The notes below the pieces were generated by a model. The model ran no database searches, was not told the origin of the DNA, and worked only from the letters and a program-made list of their open reading frames with translations. A DNA stretch of 64,000 bases. Origin: Chthoniobacteraceae bacterium (lineage in GTDB: Bacteria; Verrucomicrobiota; Verrucomicrobiia; Chthoniobacterales; Chthoniobacteraceae). Location: positions 62,001 through 126,000 of the forward strand of contig JAQGOL010000011.1 of the NCBI GenBank assembly GCA_028293625.1, written 5' to 3'. A program made the position numbers and the translations under genes. Positions 56,701-64,000 of the stretch are shown piece by piece. Positions within the stretch are counted from its first letter, which is position 1. Each line of letters begins with the position of its first letter.

Positions 56701-56862
56701 ATCGGCCGCCGCCGCTTCCACCGCGGCTTTCGCTAAAGGCGTCTGGCCGAAAAAATTGCCATTGGCCACGTCATAAGAATAATCGAGCTGGAAAGTCAGC
56801 GCCGAGGCGAAACCTGTCATTATCCATGAAGTCAGACAGAGGATAAGAGAGAAACGCCGCAT
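53785..56862 (-). CDS. large secreted zincin metalloprotease-like protein with repeat modules
   Basis: A 1025-residue exported protein (signal about residues 1-21). The N-terminal third is a metzincin-like domain with the zinc-binding motif HELIHSLGFGQS, where His-Glu-x-x-His is followed by a further His in SAEHNG rather than the usual GxxH. Then come a fibronectin-III-like domain (LEPGMTYHYRVKATSPEG), a cadherin/Big-type domain (YFGEDAFSYTITA) and about 450 residues of at least five repeated units with the pattern K/S-N-D-x-x-L-x-x-G-x-x-x-L-A-x-x-G, e.g. AKNDGILIAGLENGVLRIAA. No C-terminal PEP-CTERM signal is visible. The substrate is unknown. Confidence 0.75.
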   Translation of the reverse strand: MRRFSLILCLTSWIMTGFASALTFQLDYSYDVANGNFFGQTPLAKAAVEAAAADLGAVITTQFGAISNDIFVGKSGATTATFNANVNFRNPITGVPVTLQGISIAANTIRIYVGMQKLAPNAAELGEGGPGGAGFSFTGTGLPTDWINAIKNGQNLFNAAMSRGGGPVIGTLSGSSALGPVTADYTLKYGAIVGNIWFNKDTNKDGTVDDAATLAAFWHYDHTKPVEAGKNDFYSVALHELIHSLGFGQSATWSAEHNGTTWVGSRAKALNSNSGTQLVAGDNVHISSSLMSTRISDGLPQEAAMDPSILTGTRKLLTAMDLAFLGDIGYTALVLPVPVTGSVDVVSNVEAFIQGSAILKGATTTVSLEYGFDTSYGLTKSFLLPNSIPNFNVATPVSLVLTDLEPGMTYHYRVKATSPEGSATGSDATFTLPAASLGATIVCDNQVVTFSPLTVNAVPGSPSAGVTLLVPGNSVSQKVGAVTQGAFGTVAINGVNVVYTPGASYFGEDAFSYTITAITPSDIPGVKPLTGPFKATVQVRSSTASTPHAAAIKGNAIPGALSGTVYGTLGTPAAGPFAGTQQGSGGTVRAIFTSNGDVRFKVNDSPAGLGGMKLAKFGDPSGHSVAANLKIASPTVTAKNDGILIAGLENGVLRIAAREGVPLPGLPAGVTIKTFGSIDGNGPVTFFAATLQGTGITSKNDGALCVALTDGSVRILAQEGQLVDGKSVAVLGSLVGLPGTLADGRWLAGSDEQPALGVRVTFSDKSQAIYRMPASGAAWIKLVETNGDLGLGSLGLPGFGPDGAAFTANFKAGTPNVTASNDTALFFSQGGVTTVLAREADLAPGSDGVAISDTRFKTLSDPVAGAGRRGAFTGTVTGPNVKSTNSAGLWVFAPGTKGVRLLARAGDPAPGGGKWATFPSVVMSDAPDGGVIFLATRAVESGSPLTAKKNMGLWAVDNAGLPQPLVQTGQMMQISGSNKKVTALVALKAATGSIGAAQGYDNEGHVAVLITFEDRTVALIIAVAP

Positions 56863-56984
56863 AGTGAGATCTTCTCAATGCAATTTACAGGCCACGGAGA
56901 CGATAAAATTAATACGGGTGCTGTTTCCAGCATAAAAGGAGTGCCACTGGAACTGAGTTTTTAACGGATCCTCAAGGCTGTTCC

Positions 56985-57635
56985 TCAGGGAGAGAGGCGC
57001 TCAATCCGCCAGCTTCCCGCAGGCATCCGGGTATAACGAAGCCGGTCGTGAAGGCGGCTCCGGCGTCCCTGCCAGAATTCGATGGTTTGCGGATGCAAAC
57101 AATAGCCGCCCCAGTGCGATGGGAGAGGAACCTCGCTCCCTTCAAATCGAACGCGTGCCTCTTCGAACTGCCGTTCAAGCTGCGCCCGATCGTTAACCAC
57201 CGAGCTTTGCAAGGAAGCCCAGGCACCCAACTGGCTTGTCAGCGGCCGGGAATGGAAATATTGCGCACTCTCCTCCGTGGAAGACTTCGTAACGGAACCC
57301 GTGACATTGACCTGCCGCTCCATGGCACCCCACCAAAAAGTCAACGCCGCACGCGGATTGGCTGCAAGCTGGGCGCCTTTGCCACTCTCATAATTGGTAA
57401 AAAATGTGAAGCCGCGCTCATCGCAAATCTTCAAAAGCACCGTCCGCGACCATGGCTGGCCGCTGGGGTCCACTGTGGAAAGCGTCATCCCGTTCGGCTC
57501 GAGGATTTCGGCCTCATGGGCTTCCTTGAGCCAGGAATTAAACTGCGCGATTGGCTCGGGATCCAAATCCGCGCGGCGCAGCGGCCGCAGAGAGTACTCG
57601 CGGCGCAAAGAGGCGAGCTGCTCAGAGGTTAACAT
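56985..57635 (-). CDS. pdxH: pyridoxamine 5'-phosphate oxidase
   Basis: A 216-residue FMN enzyme of vitamin B6 synthesis that oxidises pyridoxamine or pyridoxine phosphate to pyridoxal phosphate. Motifs: SLRREYSLRPLRRADLDPEP at the start, RTVLLKICDERGFTFFTNYE with FMN contacts, YFHSRPLTSQLGAWAS, SHWGGYCLHPQTIEFWQG and RLHDRLRYTR. It has the full PdxH signature, unlike the shorter relative at 41.5 kb. It lies 6 bases after the response regulator stop. Confidence 0.95.
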   Translation of the reverse strand: MLTSEQLASLRREYSLRPLRRADLDPEPIAQFNSWLKEAHEAEILEPNGMTLSTVDPSGQPWSRTVLLKICDERGFTFFTNYESGKGAQLAANPRAALTFWWGAMERQVNVTGSVTKSSTEESAQYFHSRPLTSQLGAWASLQSSVVNDRAQLERQFEEARVRFEGSEVPLPSHWGGYCLHPQTIEFWQGRRSRLHDRLRYTRMPAGSWRIERLSP

Positions 57636-57641
57636 TGGAAG

Positions 57642-58097
57642 CTACTGCTTGTTAGGAGGCAGCTCGACGATCTCGAACCAATATTTTTCCAAGGTCTGAA
57701 GGATGTCGACCAGTGCCTCAAAAGTCACCGGTTTGACTATGTAACTGTTCACACCCAGATCGTAACTTTTGTACACATCTTCATCCGCACGCGATGTGGT
57801 GAGCACCACCACCGGGATCTGCCTCAGATCGGGATCACTCTTTATTTCCTTCAACACCGTGCGCCCGTCTTTGCGCGGCATGTTTAAGTCGAGCAGGATC
57901 AAGCCGGGCCGGGGCGCTTCCGCGGGCGGGGCGAACTTGCCCTGTTTGCGAAGGTAATCGACGAGCTCTTCGCCGTTATCAACAAACCGCACATCGTTTA
58001 TTAAACGACCCTCTTCAAGGGCTTCTTGAGTGAGCCTGCGGTCATCCGCGTCGTCATCTGCCATCAAAATGGTGATCGGCATGGTATCTTTACTCAT
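57642..58097 (-). CDS. response regulator, Rcp1-type single receiver
   Basis: A 151-residue stand-alone receiver. Acidic pocket in ILMADDDADDRRL, phospho-acceptor Asp in GLILLDLNMPRKDG, then VLTTSRADEDVYKSYDLGVN and the conserved Lys in YIVKPVTF. This Rcp family has no output domain and usually receives phosphate from a nearby kinase, often of the phytochrome type. Its ATG overlaps the stop of the histidine kinase gene by 8 bases. Confidence 0.9.
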   Translation of the reverse strand: MSKDTMPITILMADDDADDRRLTQEALEEGRLINDVRFVDNGEELVDYLRKQGKFAPPAEAPRPGLILLDLNMPRKDGRTVLKEIKSDPDLRQIPVVVLTTSRADEDVYKSYDLGVNSYIVKPVTFEALVDILQTLEKYWFEIVELPPNKQ

Positions 58098-59877
58098 GGG
58101 TCTGGTGGGAAGGTTGACGCAAAGGCAACGTGACTATGAACGTTGCTCCATGGCCTTCGGTGCTCTTTGCCACAATTGTTCCTCCGTGGCGATCAGTAAT
58201 TTTTCTACATACAGCCAATCCGATCCCAGTCCCTTCGTACTCACTGCGGCTGTGCAAACGCTGAAACACCACGAAGATCTGCTCCGCAAACTGCGGCCCG
58301 AATCCGATCCCATTGTCCTTGATCGTGATCTGGCACATTTCCTCCCCGGATTCCTGCGCATCGACTTCCACCTTCGGAGTCTCTCCCGGCCCCTGAAACT
58401 TGAGCGCGTTGCTGATCAGATTCTGGAAAAGCTGCCGCATCTGCACGGGATCCGCGTCGATGACGGGCAACGGGCCGGCTTGCACGCGCGCCGCCTTTTG
58501 TTCAATGGCAACTTCGAGATCCGAGAGAACCTCGCGCACGACGGCGTTGAGATCGCACCGCTCAAATGGCTGCGCCCGGCTTGTCACACGCGTTAATTTC
58601 AGCAAGTCCTGAATGAGCACGCGCATCCGTTCCGCGGCATTCTGCATCCGCCCGAGATAATCGAGCCCGGCCTCGCCCAGCTGCGGCCCGCACTTGACAC
58701 GCAACCGGTCGCCAAATGCCTGGATCTTGCGGAGCGGCTCCTGAAGATCGTGTGAAGCGACCGACGCAAAGTTCTGGAGCTCGGCATTGCTGCGCTCGAG
58801 CTGACTGGCAAACCGCTTGAGCTGTTCCTCGGCTCCCTTGCGTTCGGTAATGTCGGCGCTCACGCAAACTAGCCCGAGAATGCGGCCTGCCGGATCGCGC
58901 AACGGCACTTTTGTTGTCGAAAGCCACGATTCAACCCCGCTGCGCGTCAGGGTCAGCTCCTCGCGGTTACGCAGCGACACGCCACGTTCGAAAACCTCCT
59001 GATCGTCGGCGTCGTAAAGGGTCGCGATCGCTTTGGGAAAGAAATCGAACACCGTTTTTCCCTCGATGCTTTCGCCTTCAACCAACTCGAGGAACTGCCG
59101 GTGCGCCCGATTATCCATGATGTAACGTCCCTTTACATCCTTCACAAAAACGTGATCCGGCATCGTATCGATGATGCTGCTTAAGAGATTGTGCTGGTCG
59201 GCCAGCACCTCCTCGGCCCGGCGCCGGGCGCTCACATCGCGCAGGATCGTGCCGCTGGCGCTCACCAAGGCGATCAGCGTGAGAATGGTTCCCACCACCA
59301 TCACCACCAGCGTCTGGATCTCGATGGCATCCGTTAGCCGGGAACGCTTATCAAGCAGCCTGCGTTCACGCACCTGCAGGCCCGCCATCTCCTGGCGGAT
59401 GACGCGGATAAATTCGTCCTCCTCGGGCCCGTTGAAAAGTGCGGCCGCCGCGCCGTTGGCCGATTCCCTGCGGGTTTGAAGATCGACCCCGCGCATCGCA
59501 AAACGCGGCGCCAGCAGGTGTTCCATACGGGCGACACACAATCCCTGCCCAAGCGTTTCTTTTGTGTCCCGTTTGATGGCTGAAAGGACTGCCACCAGAT
59601 CCTCCCGGGCCGCATCGTATCCGGTGAGATAGATTTTCTCGCCGCTCAGCAGAAAACCGCGCCGGTGGTTTTCCATTTCAATCACCTCGCGAAACAGCTT
59701 CTCGCTGGCTTCAAGCACGCGGTAGGAGCGCTCCACCAAATCCGCTTTCTCGGCAAAATTACGGATGCTGCGCCATGTCATGAAAGCAATGGTGACAAGC
59801 ATGGCCAGCACGAGGCCGAAGCCGATCAGGACTTTGCGCCCAATTGAGCTGCGCTGCGACGAAAGTGAGCCTGGCAT
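58090..59877 (-). CDS. CHASE3/PAS sensor histidine kinase
   Basis: A 595-residue membrane sensor kinase. Transmembrane helices lie at about 13-33 and 195-215, bracketing a periplasmic CHASE3 sensor domain. A PAS domain (ADQHNLLSSIIDTMPDHVFVKD onward) follows. The dimerisation helix contains VASHDLQEPLRKIQAF with the phospho-acceptor His. ATP-binding marks are NLISNALKF, KDNGIGFG and GTGIGLAV. It likely phosphorylates the Rcp-type receiver encoded immediately after it. The signal sensed is unknown. Confidence 0.9.
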   Translation of the reverse strand: MPGSLSSQRSSIGRKVLIGFGLVLAMLVTIAFMTWRSIRNFAEKADLVERSYRVLEASEKLFREVIEMENHRRGFLLSGEKIYLTGYDAAREDLVAVLSAIKRDTKETLGQGLCVARMEHLLAPRFAMRGVDLQTRRESANGAAAALFNGPEEDEFIRVIRQEMAGLQVRERRLLDKRSRLTDAIEIQTLVVMVVGTILTLIALVSASGTILRDVSARRRAEEVLADQHNLLSSIIDTMPDHVFVKDVKGRYIMDNRAHRQFLELVEGESIEGKTVFDFFPKAIATLYDADDQEVFERGVSLRNREELTLTRSGVESWLSTTKVPLRDPAGRILGLVCVSADITERKGAEEQLKRFASQLERSNAELQNFASVASHDLQEPLRKIQAFGDRLRVKCGPQLGEAGLDYLGRMQNAAERMRVLIQDLLKLTRVTSRAQPFERCDLNAVVREVLSDLEVAIEQKAARVQAGPLPVIDADPVQMRQLFQNLISNALKFQGPGETPKVEVDAQESGEEMCQITIKDNGIGFGPQFAEQIFVVFQRLHSRSEYEGTGIGLAVCRKITDRHGGTIVAKSTEGHGATFIVTLPLRQPSHQTHE

Positions 59878-60012
59878 TCGGCGATCGGTGGCTGGGGCGG
59901 CGAAGAGGTGGGATGGAAACGGCGGCGGGCCGGCTTATACGTTCTAACACGCAAAACGCCACACTCCAGCTCTCGCTGTAAATTTGCAGTGAATTCGAGA
60001 CACCTCCGAGCA

Positions 60013-60044
60013 CAAAAAAGCCTCCCGGGCGACGGGGGCTTTTA
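60013..60044 (-). terminator. intrinsic terminator of the SDR operon
   Basis: AAAAGCCTCCCG pairs with CGGGGGCTTTT (one mismatch or bulge), flanked by A-tracts that read as a U-run on the minus strand. It lies about 95 bases past the SDR stop. Confidence 0.65.
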
Positions 60045-60138
60045 GGTCTCCGAATGGTCGAGGGCACCTCCGATCGAATCGAATACGAGAGAGGATTCGC
60101 GACCCATCGAAAGAATGAGCGGAGTAGCAGAGTCCGAG

Positions 60139-60933
60139 TCACACCGTCGGAATCGTGCCACCGTCGATCACGTATTCCGCACCATGGATGGCACTCGCCC
60201 GATCGGAGGCGAGAAACGCCACCAATTCCGCGACTTCATGCGGAAAAGCGGGACGCCCAAGCGGGATTCCGCCCAAGGCAGTCACGATTCCCTGCCGCGC
60301 CGTTTCCTCGTCACTGCCCGCAGTGGCGGCAAGCCGCTTCACCATGGCTTCGGAAGCCGAAGTGTAAATCCAGCCGGGAGCGATGGAATTGACTCGAATC
60401 CCCTTGGGCCCGAGTTCTTTCGAGAGCGCTTTGCTGTAGGCGGAAAGGGCGGCCTTCGCCGCGGCGTAGGCGGTCGTGGATTCGTGCAGTGGCAGGCGGC
60501 GCTGGATGGAAGAAATATGGACGATCACGCCGCTTCGGCGGTCGATCATCGGCGGCAAAAGCAACCGGTCCAGCCGGACCGCCGCGAGCAAGTTGAGATT
60601 CAATTCCTCCTGCCAAAACTCTTCGGTGGCCGCGGCGAATCCGCCGTCCGGAGTTTTGGAGCCGCCGACATTGTGGATGAGAATGTCCACGCCTCCGAGT
60701 TCCTGCCGCACCCGCTCGGCGACTTGCGCCGTGCCTTCCACGGTGGAAAGATCGGCCTGGATAAAAAACTTCGCGGCGGAGCCGCTGGGCAGTTCCGATC
60801 GAGCAGTCGTCGCCACGGTGGCACCACCCGCGGCCAGTCGCCGGACGATCGCTTCCCCGGTGCCCTTGGTGCCGCCGGTGACGAGAATCCGTTTCTCGAA
60901 AAACTCCGCAGAGGAGGAATGCGCGGTGGTCAT
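60139..60933 (-). CDS. short-chain dehydrogenase/reductase
   Basis: A 264-residue classical SDR. Cofactor motif ILVTGGTKGTGEAI (TGxxxGxG), the NxGG string LIHNVGGSK, catalytic Ser in VIVHISSIQRR, and Tyr-Lys in STTAYAAAKAAL. GLY/Pro-rich IAPGWIYTSAS follows as usual. Substrate unknown. The ATG at 60933 is preferred; the longer frame would overlap the upstream gene. It is the last of three genes divergent from an HxlR regulator. Confidence 0.88.
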   Translation of the reverse strand: MTTAHSSSAEFFEKRILVTGGTKGTGEAIVRRLAAGGATVATTARSELPSGSAAKFFIQADLSTVEGTAQVAERVRQELGGVDILIHNVGGSKTPDGGFAAATEEFWQEELNLNLLAAVRLDRLLLPPMIDRRSGVIVHISSIQRRLPLHESTTAYAAAKAALSAYSKALSKELGPKGIRVNSIAPGWIYTSASEAMVKRLAATAGSDEETARQGIVTALGGIPLGRPAFPHEVAELVAFLASDRASAIHGAEYVIDGGTIPTV

Positions 60934-60952
60934 GAATTTTCGGGGCGGGAGT

Positions 60953-61387
60953 TCATTCGGTGACGAAGCGGTAGAAGAGCAGCTTGCGCGACAGCGGCAG
61001 GAAGACTTCCTGCGCGGCCTTTTGATGCGCGGGATGCGTGTTGTATCGCTGCCGCGCGGCTTCGTCGCGGAACCGCACAATGAAGCACACATCAAAGCTC
61101 TGATCGCTGAACTTGCTGGCGGGTTCGATGGTCGGCGGGCCGACGGCAACGCTTTCGACATCGGGAATATCGCGGGCGAAAGCCTGGGCGGCGGCGATGA
61201 TCTTTTCCCGCTCGGGGGCGTCGCCGGGATGTTTTAGCCACACGAGGCCGACTTGCTGAATGTGTCCACGCGGCGTGCCGCCGGTGGCGCAACTTGTAAA
61301 CAGCAAGGCAGCGACGAGGAGCACGAGCGCGCCCTTGCGGGAAGATTTACGAGGATCACAGGAAAGGGTGGCTTGAGGCGGATTCAT
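60953..61387 (-). CDS. lipoprotein with Dabb (stress-responsive alpha/beta barrel) domain
   Basis: A 144-residue protein. The signal segment LVLLVAALLFTSC ends at a lipobox Cys, so it is likely a lipoprotein. The rest is a Dabb domain: IQQVGLVWLKHPGD, FDVCFIVRFRDEAARQRYNTH and PAHQKAAQEV, a ferredoxin-like dimer fold. Export of a Dabb protein is unusual. Its start overlaps the stop of the SnoaL-like gene by 4 bases. Confidence 0.8.
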   Translation of the reverse strand: MNPPQATLSCDPRKSSRKGALVLLVAALLFTSCATGGTPRGHIQQVGLVWLKHPGDAPEREKIIAAAQAFARDIPDVESVAVGPPTIEPASKFSDQSFDVCFIVRFRDEAARQRYNTHPAHQKAAQEVFLPLSRKLLFYRFVTE

Positions 61388-61725
61388 ACAACCTCCAGGC
61401 GAAGGATTTGGCCTTCCTTCAGGGTGAAAGCGAAGTGCAGTTCGACCGGGCTTCCGGGGAAGGTTCCGCTGACAAGGGCGCTCACGAGATGCCGTCCGTC
61501 CTGTTCCTTGACGCCAAGGGCTTCGACGATGGGTTGGTATTGCCGGGTGGTCTCCTCGATCCAGCCACGGATGGCGACAGGGCCTTGATGAATCCGGCTC
61601 TCGTCATGCACCACCGCATTGGCCGCGAAACAGGCGGTGGCTTCGTCGATCCTCGCGCTATTGGCGGCGCTCCAGTAAGCGGTGATGGGTGGCGGAAGTT
61701 CGAGTGGAGGTGGTTGTGCTTTCAT
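61384..61725 (-). CDS. SnoaL-like/NTF2-fold protein
   Basis: A 113-residue protein of the NTF2/SnoaL fold: the opening ITAYWSAANSARIDEATACF, then AVVHDESRIHQGPVAIRGWI and VSGTFPGSPVELHFAFTL. These small cone-shaped proteins are isomerases, hydrolases or ligand binders; none can be chosen. It is the first gene of the SnoaL-Dabb-SDR operon and starts only 28 bases from the divergent HxlR gene. Confidence 0.8.
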   Translation of the reverse strand: MKAQPPPLELPPPITAYWSAANSARIDEATACFAANAVVHDESRIHQGPVAIRGWIEETTRQYQPIVEALGVKEQDGRHLVSALVSGTFPGSPVELHFAFTLKEGQILRLEVV

Positions 61726-61753
61726 CCAAGCGATCTTCGCCGATATCTACTTT

Positions 61754-62116
61754 ATGGGAAGAACCCACAAAAAAGTAAGTAACCCACTCGAAAGGAAAGC
61801 CTGGACCCGTCTCACCGCTGCGGAAGGAGTCGAAGAGGCGCTTCAGATGCTGGAAGGCCGCTGGAAACTGCTGATTCTTTTTCAGCTTTTCGGCGGTGAG
61901 GTGAAGCGATTTTCAGAACTGGAACGGGCGATCCCCGCAGTCACCCAGAAGATGCTCGCCCAACAACTCCGATGCATGGAAAAGGACGGCATCGTGCGGC
62001 GCAAGGTCTATCCGGAGATCCCGCCCAAGGTGGAATACGCGCTGACCGAGTGGGGGCAGTCGCTCTGCCCGGCGCTCGATGCGCTCTTGAAATGGGCGGA
62101 GTTGCGACCGTCGTAG
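61754..62116 (+). CDS. HxlR-family transcriptional regulator
   Basis: A 120-residue winged-helix regulator: ALQMLEGRWKLLILFQLFGG, then RFSELERAIPAVTQKMLAQQ and RKVYPEIPPKVEYALTEWGQ, the full HxlR pattern. HxlR proteins usually sense small electrophiles, oxidants or thiol stress and control a divergent operon, here the SnoaL-Dabb-SDR genes. The 28-base gap between the two starts would hold the operator. The ATG at 61754 is chosen; a longer frame would overlap the opposing gene. Confidence 0.88.
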   Translation: MGRTHKKVSNPLERKAWTRLTAAEGVEEALQMLEGRWKLLILFQLFGGEVKRFSELERAIPAVTQKMLAQQLRCMEKDGIVRRKVYPEIPPKVEYALTEWGQSLCPALDALLKWAELRPS

Positions 62117-62235
62117 CGGCCCAGTCGGTGCCACCGGGACAGCGGCCTGGGACACGGCACCAGTTCCGAATTTGACCAAACCGCGCCGACTGGTGGCAAA
62201 GATTGCGCGAAGATGCGTTTTTACGGTGGTTCCGC

Positions 62236-63231
62236 TCACCCGATCGGCGCCATTTTGTGCAAGCGGACATGGAGACAGGCCATATCCTGCACGCTTGCGT
62301 CGAGATGAGAGACGCCAGGCAATTGGTATTTCGCGGGTACAGGAAGCGGAGAGAAGGATGACTCCACGCCGTTCATTCCTTCGATGGCGTTGTCCGCTTT
62401 GTTCTCAAAGCCACGAGGGTTCGTGCTTCTTAAAACGCCATGGGTGCCCGTAATGTCGATCTGTAGGCCAGTGCGATGGTGTTGACCGCCTTCGATCTGG
62501 ATCGAAAACAGACCTCCGCCCTCCAGGGTGCCAATAACCATCGCCGCGTCCGGCCTGGTGGTGGGAATTTTTTCTCCGGTCTCCTCGATTGTGATGAAGG
62601 GAAACTGATTTTCGATCACCGCAGTCAGCTTTTTTGGAAAGCCAACCGTATGGAAAAGCATGTCCATAAAGTGACCAGCGTAGATGGACAGGACGTGCGT
62701 GAAGCTGGCGGGGGCAATGGTCCACGCGTACCGTTCGGGCATGGTGGGCTGGAAGGCGTCCACATTGACGATCATGTGAGCGGAACGAATCTTCCCCACG
62801 TATCCCTGCGTTACTAAGTCTCTCAAGTAGCGTGCGCTCGGCCCATGACGGCGTTGCAGACCGACGACGTGCTTGACGCCTTGGCTTCGGCAAGGCTCAG
62901 AAGCTCTTGCGACTCGGCAGTGGTGGTTGAAAGCGGCCACTCGCTGTAAACGTCTTTGCCTCCCGCTATGACGGCTTTAGCAAGCCGCGCGTGCTCGGGG
63001 CCGGGAGTCAGGACTGCAACAAGATCGACCTCGGGGCATGCGATGAGATCCTGCTCATCATCGAAAGGATGCCGGATGTTAAACTGCTCCGCGTAATCTT
63101 CAGCCGTTTCTTTTTTTGCGACTCGCGACGGCAACAATCTCGGACTCCTCCAAGGATTGTAGCACAGGAATGTGCCCGTATTTTGCCCAGCCACCCGCTC
63201 TGATAATCCCAACTCGAATCTTTTCGCTCAT
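62236..63231 (-). pseudogene. Gfo/Idh/MocA-family oxidoreductase broken by two frameshifts
   Basis: The gene begins SEKIRVGIIRAGGWAKYGHI (a Rossmann N-terminus) at 63231 and reads on in a second frame through IACPEVDLVAVLTPGPEHARL and GKDVYSEWPLSTTTAESQEL, then in a third frame from GVKHVVGLQRRHGPSARYL to the stop at 62236. The first shift lies in a run of seven T (minus-strand A) at 63111-63117, the second near 62880. Total length matches the family's roughly 330 residues. It may be a decayed gene or reflect sequencing errors. Function, when intact, would be an NAD(P)-dependent sugar dehydrogenase. Confidence 0.75.
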
Positions 63232-63245
63232 AGAACGCCATAATC

Positions 63246-63281
63246 CCCAGGCGAATTCACGTCGAGTGTGGTTCGCCTGGG
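63246..63281. repeat. inverted repeat between the Gfo/Idh pseudogene and the AraC gene
   Basis: CCCAGGCGAA (63246-63255) and TTCGCCTGGG (63272-63281) are perfect 10-base arms around a 16-base spacer. It lies in the divergent promoter region and could be an operator; a second partial dyad (GGCGCC, twice) follows. Confidence 0.5.
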
Positions 63282-63381
63282 AGAATGGCGCCGTTCGCAA
63301 GTAGATTGGCGCCTTCTGCCAATTACAGACGCAGTTTTCTGCTGTAATTTCGTCTCTCGATACTTCGCCCAAGGACAAACC

Positions 63382-64000
63382 ATGAAAGCTCAAACAGATC
63401 ATTTCCGCGTCAACAGCAACGCGCAGGATCGAATCAAGCTCCCTGGCGTCTTCTGGGCTGGGCTGAAGTCAATCGGCCTCACCCCGGGTGCCATCCTTCG
63501 CCGAAGCAACCTGCCCCCGACGGTCTATAGCGGAGAGAGCCTCGTTACCACGGCTCAATCCTTCTCGATTTGGCGGGCCATTCGCGCGCTGTCGAACGAC
63601 CCCACGATGGGCTGGAAGTTCATGAGCCAGGTCGAAACGGACCAGTATCACCCGACCCTCCTCGCCGCCCTGCACGCTCGAACTTATCGCGAATCCATCG
63701 AGAGATTGGCGCGCTACAAACAGCTTTGCAGCGCCGAAGAGTTTCGGTTCACCCAGAACGGCGATGAAGTGCTGGTCGAGGTCTCCTGGCCCTTTGCAGG
63801 AGAGGAGCCGGCGCCGACTTTGTTGATCGACGCGGTTTTCGCGCTCGTGACGGAACTCGGCCGCCGAGGTACGAAGACGAAGCTCAATCCCAAGCGCATC
63901 GAACTCACACGGCCGGCTGAACCTGAGAATGGCTTTGAGGAATACTTTGGTTGCCTGGTGAAATATCGCGCCACTCGCGATGCGCTTGTTCTGCGCGCGG
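63382..64000 (+). CDS. AraC-family regulator with PF12625-type N-terminal domain, partial
   Basis: The first 206 codons of a gene cut by the right edge; the reading frame is open from ATG 63382 to the end. The visible part resembles the arabinose-binding-like N-terminal domain of OruR/ArgR-type AraC regulators: FWAGLKSIGLTPGAILRRSN, SIWRAIRALSNDPTMGWKFM, HPTLLAALHARTYRESIERL and LVTELGRRG. The helix-turn-helix part would lie beyond 64000. It is divergent from the Gfo/Idh pseudogene, so it may once have regulated it. Confidence 0.7.
   Translation, partial: MKAQTDHFRVNSNAQDRIKLPGVFWAGLKSIGLTPGAILRRSNLPPTVYSGESLVTTAQSFSIWRAIRALSNDPTMGWKFMSQVETDQYHPTLLAALHARTYRESIERLARYKQLCSAEEFRFTQNGDEVLVEVSWPFAGEEPAPTLLIDAVFALVTELGRRGTKTKLNPKRIELTRPAEPENGFEEYFGCLVKYRATRDALVLRA

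Noticed and set aside
60115-60963. 282-codon plus-strand frame over the SDR gene
   Set aside because: The SDR on the other strand has the complete cofactor and catalytic motifs; this frame has none.
63111-63117. Programmed -1 frameshift at the A7 run in the Gfo/Idh gene
   Set aside because: The frame change needed is +1, not -1, and a second unrelated frameshift follows, so decay or sequencing error is more likely.

Overview
The window looks like chromosomal DNA of a Verrucomicrobiota-type bacterium, probably near the Chthoniobacterales/Spartobacteria. That is an inference from gene content: alternative complex III, a class Ic-type ribonucleotide reductase as in the related Chlamydiae, a Gld-like ABC exporter with a DUF4340 partner, large secreted beta-rich proteins and weak Shine-Dalgarno signals. 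GC is moderately high, except for an A/T-richer stretch at about 36.4-39.0 kb. No rRNA, tRNA, CRISPR array, insertion sequence or prophage was seen.

Region 1 (1-10.4 kb, minus strand) is one respiratory operon, actABCDEF, followed by a small membrane-anchored protein and a cbb3-oxidase-like ccoN/ccoO pair; ccoO runs off the left edge. The CcoN-like protein has apparently lost five of the six haem/copper histidines, so it cannot be a normal oxidase. This is the most unusual thing in the window. A perfect TGTGA-N6-TCACA palindrome lies upstream of actA.

Region 2 (10.4-29.7 kb) holds a membrane glycosyltransferase divergent from a lipoprotein phosphodiesterase, a four-gene Gld-like ABC exporter preceded by a terminator-like hairpin, a SRPBCC protein, nrdB-nrdA with a pair of NrdR-box-like sites upstream and class Ic residues in NrdB, then scpA-scpB-pheA, a beta-hydroxyacid dehydrogenase, an HTH/metallo-beta-lactamase fusion and an MFS transporter.

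Region 3 (29.7-39.1 kb) is surface and secretion oriented: a FmdB-like small protein, a sedolisin protease, a DUF4870 membrane protein, two secreted PQQ-type beta-propellers and an MBOAT/SGNH acylation pair in A/T-rich DNA.

Region 4 (39.1-51 kb) is mostly housekeeping: YhbY, a DEAD-box helicase, a FMN-binding protein, a conserved protein of unknown function, a periplasmic peroxiredoxin, a PLP aminotransferase, purC-xerD, lysA and a second ABC-2 exporter.

Region 5 (51-64 kb) has two tandem esterases, the second fused to an SMP-30-like propeller, a large secreted zincin, pdxH, a CHASE3 histidine kinase with an Rcp-type response regulator, an HxlR regulator divergent from a SnoaL-Dabb-SDR operon, a frameshifted Gfo/Idh/MocA gene and the start of an AraC-family regulator cut by the right edge.
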